Shown here one piece after another: positions 8,544-16,899 of a stretch of DNA of 64,000 nucleotides; position 1 is the first letter of the stretch; each line of letters opens with the position of its first letter. Position numbers and translations under genes: made by a program. The DNA is from Flavobacterium sp. HTF (GTDB taxonomy: Bacteria; Bacteroidota; Bacteroidia; Flavobacteriales; Flavobacteriaceae): positions 52,888-116,887 of the forward strand of contig NZ_QETH01000006.1 in NCBI RefSeq assembly GCF_003105115.1, read 5' to 3'. The notes beneath the pieces are model-generated. The model was not told the DNA's origin. It made no database searches and saw nothing but the letters and a program-made list of their open reading frames with translations.

Positions 8544-9083
8544 TTATTTTAAAACAGCAATAATTTGAACCTTTACTCTATCATCAAGTTTATACTTGAT
8601 AAGCGATGGAATTGGAATGCCAAAATCACTGGCATTAACAGCAAAATCTGAAATGATGGTAATTCTGGAACCTGTCCTGGTGATCTTTGCGCTCGCATTT
8701 ATATCTCTTGATTTCCCATGAAGTTCTAAGTTTCCTTTTATTAGGTAATCTTTATAATCTTCAGTTAAATTATTCGAATCAAACTTTTCTATTTTTCCTC
8801 TAAAAATAGCTTTTGGATATTTATCGCTCTCCATGTAATTTTCATTGAAATGTTCTTCCATCAAAGGCATTTCAAACTGAAATCCTTTTATCAGGGCTAA
8901 GGATGCAATTTCACCTGTTGCCGGATTTAAAACAAAAGTTACATTGGTATTGGTTCCTAAAACCGGCTGAAAAGACGGGACCGAAGCTTCAAAAGTGATT
9001 GTTGATGATTTAGTTAATATTTTTTCCTGCGAAAAAACAAGGAACGAAGCCAATATCATTGGCATTACTATGATTTTTTTCAT
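8544..9083 (-). CDS. Exported YceI-like lipocalin-fold protein (copy 2)
   Basis: 179 residues, signal peptide to about LVFSQ. It shares FNENYMESDKYPKAIF and the LELHGKSRDI segment with the downstream copy. The two copies differ mainly in the central loop and the C-terminal strands, so they probably bind related but distinct ligands. It follows the cytochrome-type lipoprotein gene by only 15 bp, and co-transcription is likely. Confidence 0.88.
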   Translation of the reverse strand: MKKIIVMPMILASFLVFSQEKILTKSSTITFEASVPSFQPVLGTNTNVTFVLNPATGEIASLALIKGFQFEMPLMEEHFNENYMESDKYPKAIFRGKIEKFDSNNLTEDYKDYLIKGNLELHGKSRDINASAKITRTGSRITIISDFAVNASDFGIPIPSLIKYKLDDRVKVQIIAVLK

Positions 9084-9098
9084 GTTTTTTACTATGGA

Positions 9099-9467
9099 TT
9101 ATTGCTCTAATAATCCATCTTGTTCCCATTTTTTAATAACATCAATTGTGGTTTGAGGCAATCTTGGCCCTCCCTGTGGCATTAATGAACTATTTCCATT
9201 TTCTAAAGAAATCCGGTTGAGCAGCCCGCGATTTAAGACCGCATTTTTAACCTGGTCATAAGTAACCAGGGACATAGGTGCCCCATTTTTGGGAACAGCT
9301 GCATGGCAGACAACACAATTATTATCAATGATGGATTTCACATTCTGATTGTATGTGGCAACGCCGGTAATTGGTGGAGTGTCAATTAAAGTACTGGGAT
9401 TATCATCTGTACAACTTACTAGTAGTAAAGCAAATGATGGAATAAGCAAACGAGTTTTTAAATTCAT
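9099..9467 (-). CDS. c-type cytochrome lipoprotein
   Basis: 122 residues. A lipoprotein signal with lipobox LLLVSC (Cys about residue 19) is followed by an acidic linker, then a heme-attachment motif CVVCH near residue 55 and a plausible axial Met in SSLMPQGG near residue 95. The protein is short, with a single heme, and resembles the cytochrome c domains linked to Planctomycete-type or cytochrome-c-associated Bacteroidota lipoproteins. It would carry electrons at the outer or inner membrane face. It is the first gene of the minus arm leading through YceI, YceI and AraC to hemH, and is divergent from the OB-fold gene at 9634. Confidence 0.85.
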   Translation of the reverse strand: MNLKTRLLIPSFALLLVSCTDDNPSTLIDTPPITGVATYNQNVKSIIDNNCVVCHAAVPKNGAPMSLVTYDQVKNAVLNRGLLNRISLENGNSSLMPQGGPRLPQTTIDVIKKWEQDGLLEQ

Positions 9468-9633
9468 GGGATTGGTTTTTAGTTTTAGAAAGGCTAAATG
9501 ATTTTAATATTTAAAGCATTTTGAAATCATATACGGTGAAATGGATCATACAGATTTAATAACAGTCATATTTGATCATTTAAATCCAATAGGTATTTTT
9601 TAACGTAGATAATCCAAATACTAAAAACCAGCC

Positions 9634-10032
9634 ATGAGAAAAAAAATACTTATTATTATTCCCCTCTTCCTGATAACCGGGATCTCAATTTACCTCTACA
9701 GTTACAAAGGTCATAGGAATATCGAATCAGAAACTGCAGATTATACTGTAACGGTTAAAGGACTCGAAAAAGAATTTACTTTCAATGACAGCCTTGCTAC
9801 TGTCAAATACCAGGACAAAACAATTGAAGTAACTGCAATTGTAACAGCTGTTGAACCCGCGAGTAAGGGAATCGTTATTGACGAAAAGATATTTGCAACC
9901 TTCAAAGACAGTTTGCCCAAAGACATTGCAATTGGCAGAATGCTAAAAATTAAAGGACGGTTTTTAGGATATGATGAGCTCTTACAAGAATTTAAAATAG
10001 ATCAATCCTCCCTTGTACACCAAAACAAATAA
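9634..10032 (+). CDS. Membrane-anchored OB-fold (tRNA_anti-like) protein
   Basis: 132 residues. An N-terminal hydrophobic segment (IIIPLFLITGISIYLY) anchors a small beta-rich domain, with YQDKTIEVTAIVTAVE and GRMLKIKGRFLGYDEL matching the OB-fold tRNA_anti-like family common in Bacteroidota lipoproteins and envelope proteins. Its ligand is not known. It is followed after 17 bp by the DUF5777 gene, and 166 bp separate it from the divergent cytochrome gene. Confidence 0.75.
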   Translation: MRKKILIIIPLFLITGISIYLYSYKGHRNIESETADYTVTVKGLEKEFTFNDSLATVKYQDKTIEVTAIVTAVEPASKGIVIDEKIFATFKDSLPKDIAIGRMLKIKGRFLGYDELLQEFKIDQSSLVHQNK

Positions 10033-10049
10033 CAATTAAAATTAACCAC

Positions 10050-10889
10050 ATGAAAAAGCTCATTCTATTATTGTTTTTATTTCCATTACTAACCTATTCG
10101 CAAGATGACCTATTATCCGGAGTTGAAGCGCCAATCACAAAAGAAAAGGTGGCATCTGCATTTAAAGCCCTGAAGATTGTCAATCTCGAATCGACCAAAC
10201 TGGCGGCAAAAGGAGATTTGTATTTTGTTGTAGCACACCGGTTTGGTTCTATAAAAGACGGCTTTGAGGGATTCTATGGACTGGATAACGCCAACACACA
10301 AATAAAATTTATATACGGATTGACCCCGGGGATTAATATAAGTGCCGCCAGAAGTGAATTTGCTTATGACTTTGCAACAAAATATATGTTATTGCCGCAA
10401 ATAAAAGACGGATTTCCGGTGACTATTGCAGGGTTTAATAGTTTGTCTATCAACAACACGCTAAAGGAAAGTCTATATCCTAAACTTGAATTTAAAAATA
10501 GGCTCACCTATGTAGCCCAGCTTTTAATTTCCAGAAAATTCTCTGAAAAATTATCTTTAGAAATAGTTCCATCATTTTTCCATGAAAATTTTGTGCTCGA
10601 CCCTGAACAGAGCAATTCACAATATGCCATTGGCTTTGGTGGTAGATACAAGTTTGCAAAACGCTGGTCATTGAATATGGATTATGCGGCACACTTAAAC
10701 AGGGCGTCAAATTCTATTTATAAAAATCCATTATCCATTGGTTTTGACCTGGAAACCGGCGGACACGTTTTTCAAATGCATTTTACCAGTTCTCAAGCCA
10801 TTGATGAAGCCGGATATCTTGGAAGAACTACGGGAGACTGGACCAAGGGCGATATTTTCTTTGGGTTTAATTTGGCGAGAGTTTTCTAA
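10050..10889 (+). CDS. DUF5777-type outer-membrane barrel protein
   Basis: 279 residues with a signal peptide (ending near LTYSQ). The body contains repeated amphipathic beta strands and ends in the aromatic residue F (FFGFNLARVF), as outer-membrane barrels do. VVAHRFGSIKDGFEGFYGLDNA near residues 60-80 is characteristic of DUF5777. The function is unknown; in this window it stands with YceI, cytochrome and OB-fold genes, which suggests an envelope redox or lipophile-transport task. Confidence 0.78.
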   Translation: MKKLILLLFLFPLLTYSQDDLLSGVEAPITKEKVASAFKALKIVNLESTKLAAKGDLYFVVAHRFGSIKDGFEGFYGLDNANTQIKFIYGLTPGINISAARSEFAYDFATKYMLLPQIKDGFPVTIAGFNSLSINNTLKESLYPKLEFKNRLTYVAQLLISRKFSEKLSLEIVPSFFHENFVLDPEQSNSQYAIGFGGRYKFAKRWSLNMDYAAHLNRASNSIYKNPLSIGFDLETGGHVFQMHFTSSQAIDEAGYLGRTTGDWTKGDIFFGFNLARVF

Positions 10890-11022
10890 AATACTCTGTA
10901 ATTCAGTGTGTTGTTATTTAAAATAAATCTAAACTACTATTTTATCGATTTAAATAAAACCAAGCCAAAAAAGGGTTCGTATATGATCTAGAAAACCTAA
11001 AATCATTTTAAAAATCAGCTTT

Positions 11023-11457
11023 ATGAAAATTAACAAATTTATTAAAAAAGGCCTTTGGACGGGATTGATCATTTTGGTACTATTTTTTGCCATTTTTCTA
11101 TTCCACATTATTACCGCTAAGCCTGCTGTTTATGAAAGCCCAAATCTGCAGGTAAGCCGAATTGATTTTAAAACAAATATAGATTCGGTGCAAGCCAAAC
11201 AAATATGTTCAGATTTGAGATCTATCAAGGGATTAACCTCTGATTCTATAATCGTAAAAAGAAATGTGGTTGTTTACTTCCATAACAACAAGATCACTAA
11301 TTCTAAAAAAGTATTTGACCAGTTGATAGCCATAGGACATTATGATGCTCAGCGTTATATTTTACCAGAAAATTTGGCTGGCAAAGAAGTTTGTCCAGTG
11401 AATCAAAATAGTTTGAGCTACAGATTGTCTCAAAAACTAAACCGTTTTTTTAATTAA
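11023..11457 (+). CDS. Membrane-anchored HMA-like ferredoxin-fold protein
   Basis: 144 residues. One N-terminal membrane helix (WTGLIILVLFFAIFLFHI) is followed by a beta-alpha-beta pattern (VSRIDFKTNIDSVQAKQICSDLR, then VVVYFHNNKI, then KVFDQLIAIGHYDAQRY). The order resembles heavy-metal-associated (HMA) domains, but the classic CxxC is reduced to a single Cys (QIC), so metal delivery of the usual kind is doubtful. It lies 17 bp before the globin-like lipoprotein gene; the two are probably co-transcribed. Confidence 0.55.
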   Translation: MKINKFIKKGLWTGLIILVLFFAIFLFHIITAKPAVYESPNLQVSRIDFKTNIDSVQAKQICSDLRSIKGLTSDSIIVKRNVVVYFHNNKITNSKKVFDQLIAIGHYDAQRYILPENLAGKEVCPVNQNSLSYRLSQKLNRFFN

Positions 11458-11474
11458 CCTTTAATATTTTTATT

Positions 11475-12071
11475 ATGAAAATTTATTCCAAAATTACACT
11501 TAGTGTATTACTCGCAGCTTCTGCAACCCTGGCTTCGTGCAGTAGTAATGATGATGACGCCCCGGTAACTCCTCCTGTAAAGGCATCTATTTACGAAAGA
11601 TTAGGCGGAACTAAAATGGTTTCAGATCCAGATAACGCTGGCCAAATGATCGAGCAGGGGCGTTTGAGTTTCCGCAAGGTGGTAAATTCAACTATAGGAT
11701 TAATTGTTGCCGATGTTCAGTCGAATGCAGCGGGGAATCTACAAGCGCATTTTGCCCCGGTATTAGCCGAAACAGGAACTACCCAGTCTACAAATATTGC
11801 TAAACTATCGGACAATCTGACTGATTTCTTTTCGTTTAACACTGGTGGTACAAATGCCGTAAATACCTATTCTGGTTTGAATATGGTAGCTGCGCACGAT
11901 CCTGCGAAAAATCCTCGCATGGGGACAAAATCAAGTACTGCGGATTATACAAAATTTGAAGGATATGTAGGAGCAGCTGCAAATGCAAATGGTGTAGCTT
12001 CAAATACAGAGCTTTATACAGATATTGTTGCGGTCTTAGAATCACTTAGAACTCCAATAGTTCAAAAATAA
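11475..12071 (+). CDS. Truncated-hemoglobin-like lipoprotein
   Basis: 198 residues. It has a lipoprotein signal with the Cys in TLASCSS (about residue 21) and an acidic NDDDAP tail after it. The start of the body, SIYERLGGTKMV, matches the A-helix of group 1 truncated hemoglobins (YxxLGG). YSGLNMVAAHDP near residues 135-146 supplies a candidate proximal histidine on the F-helix. The central segment is longer than in a typical 120-residue truncated globin. Being lipidated and exported, it would act at the envelope, for example in heme, O2 or NO binding. The function is inferred. Confidence 0.7.
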   Translation: MKIYSKITLSVLLAASATLASCSSNDDDAPVTPPVKASIYERLGGTKMVSDPDNAGQMIEQGRLSFRKVVNSTIGLIVADVQSNAAGNLQAHFAPVLAETGTTQSTNIAKLSDNLTDFFSFNTGGTNAVNTYSGLNMVAAHDPAKNPRMGTKSSTADYTKFEGYVGAAANANGVASNTELYTDIVAVLESLRTPIVQK

Positions 12072-12079
12072 TTTCTCTT

Positions 12080-12109
12080 AAACGCTACCTGTTTTTCAGG
12101 TAGCGTTTT
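12080..12109 (+). terminator. Rho-independent terminator after the globin-like gene
   Basis: A hairpin with 12-bp arms (AAACGCTACCTG and its complement) and a T5 loop lies 8 bp after the stop codon and ends in a T run. It closes the plus-strand group that starts at 9634. Confidence 0.88.
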
Positions 12110-12239
12110 ATATTTAAATCCTGCCGGCAACTTATAATGCAATTATGTGTGAATCCATTATTCTTTAGCATTAAAGGAAGTTTCATCGTGTTTTACAATA
12201 ACCTACTAATATTTTTTTGAACTTTAAAAAGAGCATAAT

Positions 12240-13544
12240 ATGGAAAAATATAACATGTCCAAAAATACCACCTTTTATGCTTTAGGCTTAAGTTATAAAA
12301 AAGCAGATGCAGCAATTAGAGGGAAGTTTAGTTTGGATACTAAAGCACAATCTGATCTTTTGCTGCAGGCAAAGGCAGAAGGGATCGAATCATTAATTGT
12401 CACTTCTACTTGTAATAGAACCGAAATATATGGTTTTGCCAATCATCCATATGAATTAATCAAATTACTTTGTGAGAACAGCAAGGGCTCCGTAGAAGAA
12501 TTTCAGCAAGTTGCTTATATATACAAGAATCAGGAAGCTGTGAACCATATGTTTCGAGTTGGAACAGGGTTGGATAGCCAGATTTTAGGTGATTTTGAAA
12601 TCATTAGTCAAATTAAAATCGCTTTTAATAATAGCAAACGCGAGGACTTAATCAATACATTCCTGGATCGTTTAATAAACGCGGTTATACAGGCTAGCAA
12701 AAAAGTCAAAACAGATACTGAAATTTCATCCGGTGCCACATCTGCTTCATTTGCAGCTGTTCAATATATTATCAGAAATGTAGAAGATATTAGAAATAAA
12801 AATATCTTACTATTCGGAACAGGGAAAATTGGCAGAAATACGTGTGAAAATTTAGTAAAACATACAAAGAATACCCATATCACCCTTATAAACAGAACAA
12901 AGAACAAGGCCATCGAATTAGCTGGTAAACTAAACGTTATTGTAAAGGATTTTCTAAACTTACAAGAAGAAATAAAACAGACAGATGTGCTCATAGTTGC
13001 AACAGGTGCACAAAATCCAACTATAGACAAAGCACTACTTAACAGAAAGAAACCATTACTGATTTTGGACTTATCCATTCCACGAAATGTAAATCCAGAT
13101 GTAGCGCAAATTCCAGGAATAACTTTAATACATCTCGATTATTTGTCTCAGGTTACAGATGATACGCTTGAGAGAAGAAAACAACATATTCCTGCTGCAG
13201 AAGCTATCATTGAGGATATGAAATTAGAATTCAATACATGGATGAATACTCGAAAATATGCGCCAACTATCCATGCGTTAAAAGCTAAACTAAATGATAT
13301 TGCGGCAAGCGAATTGGCTATTCAGAGAAAGAAAACAAGCAATTTTGATGTCGCTCAGGTTGATTTAATCAGCGCCAGGATCATTCAAAAAATAACAAAC
13401 CACTTTGCAAGCCACTTGAAAAATGAAAATACTTGCGTGGATGAAAGTATTGACTTTATTGAAAAAGTATTTCAAATTGGACAGCTCGCGCCAAAACACG
13501 CTTCTTCTCAAATTGAAAAAACATATAAGATCAATCTTTCATAG
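12240..13544 (+). CDS. hemA: Glutamyl-tRNA reductase
   Basis: 434 residues. It reduces glutamyl-tRNA to glutamate-1-semialdehyde, the first committed step of C5 tetrapyrrole synthesis. The catalytic Cys is in STCNRTEIY (Cys58 from this start), the NADPH site is LLFGTGKIG near residues 192-200, and the helical dimerisation domain ends the protein. Met6 is an equally possible start. The gene is alone: a hairpin follows it and hemB/C/D/E are not in the window. hemH and its AraC neighbour are 4 kb to the left, with the envelope redox block between them. Confidence 0.95.
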   Translation: MEKYNMSKNTTFYALGLSYKKADAAIRGKFSLDTKAQSDLLLQAKAEGIESLIVTSTCNRTEIYGFANHPYELIKLLCENSKGSVEEFQQVAYIYKNQEAVNHMFRVGTGLDSQILGDFEIISQIKIAFNNSKREDLINTFLDRLINAVIQASKKVKTDTEISSGATSASFAAVQYIIRNVEDIRNKNILLFGTGKIGRNTCENLVKHTKNTHITLINRTKNKAIELAGKLNVIVKDFLNLQEEIKQTDVLIVATGAQNPTIDKALLNRKKPLLILDLSIPRNVNPDVAQIPGITLIHLDYLSQVTDDTLERRKQHIPAAEAIIEDMKLEFNTWMNTRKYAPTIHALKAKLNDIAASELAIQRKKTSNFDVAQVDLISARIIQKITNHFASHLKNENTCVDESIDFIEKVFQIGQLAPKHASSQIEKTYKINLS

Positions 13545-13890
13545 ACGTTATTAGGTTTTGCAAACAATTTTCGATCTGTATTAGAAATACCCAAATAAGT
13601 TAGCAAATTTGATCCTGAAACTTGCTGTAAATAACTATTGATGTATAAAAGTTCAATCCCAACAGGACATCCAAACCAAATTAGTAATAGCCAATCTTTT
13701 CAAATCTTCCGTAAAAATTTATAGAAATTTGTACAGTAGAGATCATTATAAAAAGTAAAATCCTGAAAAATTTAGATTTTTCAGGATTTTTTTGTTCAAA
13801 TTCATTTACAGATAACATATCGCTTTGTATTAAATGCTTTTTGATGATCTACCAGAGTGACATAAGTATTTTTGCGGTCTGTTATTCCCC
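13545..13890. other. Gap between hemA and the integrase island
   Basis: 346 bp without a gene. It contains the hemA terminator hairpin (13757-13790) and, near 13859, the probable left end of the mobile island. Nothing else is recognisable. Confidence 0.5.
13757..13790 (+). terminator. Rho-independent terminator downstream of hemA
   Basis: 15-bp arms (AAAATCCTGAAAAAT and complement) around a TTAG loop, followed by a T run. It lies 213 bp after hemA and would also insulate the mobile island. Confidence 0.8.
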
Positions 13891-14232
13891 CTATTTTTTT
13901 TGATTATCATTATACTTCAATACTTCTGATTCAATTTCCTGTATTGTTTTCTTTTTCCCTTTAGAAATCCATTCTAAAAGTTCTTCTTCAAAAAAATACA
14001 GCTTTTTACCATATTTATAGCACGGAATTTTTCTCTGCCTTACAAGAGCGTAAATTGTAGGCTTTGCTTTGCCTATTAGCCGGCTTGCTTGTTCAATACC
14101 AATAGGAATACTTTTTTCTTTCGATTCATACACCTGTACATTCTGAATCAGAAGTTTAATCTCGGCAATTTCTTTCACTAAGTGTGCTACTGCTTTGGGC
14201 AGGTTTTCAAAAGAGATTTCATTTGTATCCAT
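13891..14232 (-). CDS. Excisionase-type helix-turn-helix protein
   Basis: 113 residues. The N-terminus is helical (VAHLVKEIAEIKLLIQNVQ), followed by a MerR/HTH_17-type domain at about residues 45-95: IGIEQASRLIGKAKPTIYALVRQRKIPCYKYGKKLYF. This type binds DNA near integrase sites (Xis) or acts as a small regulator. It is the most downstream gene of the island and may help excision. The gap to the membrane-protein gene is 107 bp. Confidence 0.8.
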   Translation of the reverse strand: MDTNEISFENLPKAVAHLVKEIAEIKLLIQNVQVYESKEKSIPIGIEQASRLIGKAKPTIYALVRQRKIPCYKYGKKLYFFEEELLEWISKGKKKTIQEIESEVLKYNDNQKK

Positions 14233-14339
14233 AGCTATCGTTTTTAACAGTTATGATGCAAATGAAAAAAGTGTTTCTGCTGTGTCCTTCTTCACAGCAA
14301 AAACACTTGAAAAACACAGTGCTTTATACCTATTGGCAT

Positions 14340-15089
14340 TTAAAAATCTGTAAAATCATCTATTATCTTTATAAGACCTTTATGTTCATCATCTTTGAGA
14401 TGCGTTTTAATGCTTTTCTCTTCAACATCTTTTAAAGCATCGGCAAAAGTCAGCTTTAAAAATTGTGCGGCTCTGTCCTGTCTGCTGGCTTTAAAGCAAT
14501 TCCAGATATTCCAGCCAAAATGATACAGATCCAGATTGGACAGATTTTTTACTTTTACCGGTTTAATCTTTTCAAAATTTATGCCTTCAGCATATATGAT
14601 TATATTGCTGCCCAATTGTTTCAAATCATCATCCGACGCATACAGCGCGAACTCCTGCTGTGCATAACGGATGGCAGTATCAATTCTGGCCTGTTTTTGA
14701 TTTTTGATTGTATTTTGCTGCCGCTCCCTTAACTGCTGAATATCGATAGCTGCATTTTTATTTTCAGGCATTTCGGGCTTAATTAAAGCATCCTGCATCT
14801 CCTCTTCTATTTTTATAAAGTCTTCACCTGGAATGCGGCTTTCAGGCGATTCATTTTTTTTTGCCTTCAAAAAACGATTCACCAATCTCTCAGCCAAATC
14901 GTTTAGAAATAAACTTAGAATTGCAAACATTAAAACACCAAATCCAGTGCTGATCCAAAAGAAAACGCCGGCCGTATATTCATCCGCACCTTTTTCCAGC
15001 AGCACCAGTCTTCCGATTACACCGACAAAAACGCAGACTAAAAAAACAGACAGGTAAACTGTGATATATTCAAAGTACTTTATTTTCAT
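14340..15089 (-). CDS. Uncharacterised membrane protein of the island
   Basis: 249 residues. Two membrane helices at the N-terminus (about residues 8-30 and 40-62) are followed by a charged, coiled-coil-like stretch (INIQ-type QLRERQQNTIKNQKQARIDT around 120-140) and a globular C-terminal part rich in Trp and Tyr (YHFGWNIWNCF). I recognise no family. It lies 5 bp after the integrase gene, as such accessory genes often do in Bacteroidota integrative elements. A role in element maintenance is possible but unproven. Confidence 0.6.
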   Translation of the reverse strand: MKIKYFEYITVYLSVFLVCVFVGVIGRLVLLEKGADEYTAGVFFWISTGFGVLMFAILSLFLNDLAERLVNRFLKAKKNESPESRIPGEDFIKIEEEMQDALIKPEMPENKNAAIDIQQLRERQQNTIKNQKQARIDTAIRYAQQEFALYASDDDLKQLGSNIIIYAEGINFEKIKPVKVKNLSNLDLYHFGWNIWNCFKASRQDRAAQFLKLTFADALKDVEEKSIKTHLKDDEHKGLIKIIDDFTDF

Positions 15090-15094
15090 TGCGC

Positions 15095-16345
15095 TTATTT
15101 TTTTAACGATTCCAATTGTATTACCTGGGAAGCTCTGTTTTTCTTCTCATCTATTACTTTGGCATAGATTTGAGTAGTTTTTACGTTCGTATGCCCAAGC
15201 ATTTTGCTGACCGTATAAATGTCTGTACCGCTGGACAGCTGCAGTGTAGCAAATGTATGGCGGAAGCAGTGGAATGTAATATTTTTTTTAATGCCGGCAG
15301 ATTCAACCCATTTTTTCAGAGGTCTTGAAATCCACGACGGGTCCAGCAGATCCTCAAAAACAAGCTGCCAGGGAAGCCTTGGCTCTCCGCAGAGATCTAA
15401 AGCCTGCGGGGAAATAGGCATGTATTCGACACCCTTAGTCTTTTTCTGCGTGAAATGCAGTTTAGCCATACCGTTTTCCAGACTAATCTCTTTCCAGCGG
15501 AGTTTCTGAATGTCCGAATGCCTCAGACCAGTAAGAGCTGAGAAAAGCGCAGCCCTTTTAAGGACGTCTTTTTCACATGGCGTTTCGGCCAGCCTGTTCA
15601 ATTCTTCAATGGTAAGATATTCGCGTCTTGATTCCTGCTCCGGGATGCCTTTTATTTTTGAAGACAGATCAACAGTCAGATATCCGTCTATAAAAGCCTG
15701 TTTCAAAGCGGCTTTAAATATGGAAAAATACGTTCCGGCAGTGTTGCGGGAAATGGTTCCTTTTTTGCCTCCTCCGAGCGGCGCAGCCAGCAGAAACAGT
15801 TTAAAATCTTCCGCCATTCTGCTGTCAATCTGCGAAAACATCAGGCTGCCTTTGCAATAGCTTTTTAAAAACTCTCTGGTCCGCTGCCAATTGATCATAA
15901 TGGATTTTGAACTTCGGGCGTGTCTTTTAGCCGCCACAGCGGCAATGTATTTAATAAAATCCTCTTTTCCTTTTTCTTTCTGCTGAGCCAATAGGTTCTC
16001 AGCATCACTGTACAGATCTGTATTATCGTATTCTTTCTGCCGGATATTACGCACTGCGTCAGCATAGAGCATTATCTCGCGGTCGCTCTCGCTTCTGCAG
16101 ATTATTATTCCGTTATCGCTGCGTCTGGGTTTATAGGATTTTATACCCTCTGCATCTGTGCGGGCAGTTCTTTTCTTGTCCCACTCCACGGTTTTTACGG
16201 TTCTGTTTAAATATTCACGGATTCTCTGGGGCGTTTTCTTTCCAGAGACCTCAACAGGATAGCTTTCTATGTAGACATACCATTCTTTTTGGTTTTCTGC
16301 TTTTCGAAGACGCACGGTCACCTTGGTTTTTGCTAATTGTTTCAT
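15095..16345 (-). CDS. Tyrosine-type site-specific recombinase (integrase)
   Basis: 416 residues. The N-terminal part is an arm-binding-like region, the core-binding helices span about 110-210, and the catalytic domain spans about 225-400. The catalytic set is visible: Arg in TGLRHSDI, HCFRH with His359 and Arg362, GHTNV with His385, and the nucleophile Tyr394 in QIYAKV. All are intact, so the enzyme could be active. It overlaps the excisionase-type gene upstream by 4 bp. Codon choice is more GC-rich than in surrounding genes, which supports acquisition by transfer. Confidence 0.93.
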   Translation of the reverse strand: MKQLAKTKVTVRLRKAENQKEWYVYIESYPVEVSGKKTPQRIREYLNRTVKTVEWDKKRTARTDAEGIKSYKPRRSDNGIIICRSESDREIMLYADAVRNIRQKEYDNTDLYSDAENLLAQQKEKGKEDFIKYIAAVAAKRHARSSKSIMINWQRTREFLKSYCKGSLMFSQIDSRMAEDFKLFLLAAPLGGGKKGTISRNTAGTYFSIFKAALKQAFIDGYLTVDLSSKIKGIPEQESRREYLTIEELNRLAETPCEKDVLKRAALFSALTGLRHSDIQKLRWKEISLENGMAKLHFTQKKTKGVEYMPISPQALDLCGEPRLPWQLVFEDLLDPSWISRPLKKWVESAGIKKNITFHCFRHTFATLQLSSGTDIYTVSKMLGHTNVKTTQIYAKVIDEKKNRASQVIQLESLKK

Positions 16346-16899
16346 ATAAAATCATTTCCGTTATACAAATTATCAATTTCCGTTTTGGGGGCATATACAT
16401 GCTTTCCGATCTGCCTGGTAGGTATGGAATATTTCCTGATATGATTGTAGACAGAACCTTCTGATATCTGAAATCTCTGAGCTATTTCACCGATGCAATA
16501 GCAGTCCTCTTTTTCAAGGCTGTATAATTTTTTCTTCGGTGCACTTTCAGCCTGCACAAAGCTGCGCTCAGGGCCGAACATCCCTTCCATGACGCTGCGG
16601 TCTATCCTTACAAGGCGGGTTCCAAGATTAACTGACGGAATTTTTCCCTGGCCGACAAGCCTGTAGAGGGTTCTTTTGGCAATGCCAAAAAGCATGCCAG
16701 CTTCAGGTACAGAAATAAAAGCCCTGCTCTGGGGTATTTTATCTGCCAGCGCCTTGACCTGGTCTTCAATTTTAAGCCGCCTCATCTTGAGTTTGTATGC
16801 TTTTTTACTGCATCTATGTGAGCAGTAAAGAGAAGCCACGGTTTTAGGCAGGAAATCCTCCCCGCAGTTAAGACATTGTTTATTTATTCTTTTCATCAT
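16342..16899 (-). CDS. Zinc-ribbon plus double HTH excisionase-type protein
   Basis: 185 residues. The N-terminus carries C-x2-C and C-x3-C (CLNC at 9-12 and CSHRC at 27-31), a small zinc-binding unit. Two HTH_17-like domains follow: ISVPEAGMLFGIAKRTLYRL (about 62-81) and CIGEIAQRFQISEGSVYNHI (about 134-153). Each ends in the usual K-x-G/R wing. Two tandem HTH units in one protein suggest binding to paired sites, such as the repeated 10-mers found just upstream. It overlaps the integrase gene by 4 bp and is the first gene of the set. Confidence 0.85.
   Translation of the reverse strand: MMKRINKQCLNCGEDFLPKTVASLYCSHRCSKKAYKLKMRRLKIEDQVKALADKIPQSRAFISVPEAGMLFGIAKRTLYRLVGQGKIPSVNLGTRLVRIDRSVMEGMFGPERSFVQAESAPKKKLYSLEKEDCYCIGEIAQRFQISEGSVYNHIRKYSIPTRQIGKHVYAPKTEIDNLYNGNDFI

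Noticed and set aside
15116..15860. Three open frames on the plus strand over the integrase
   Set aside because: They are antisense shadows of a GC-richer gene with intact catalytic residues.
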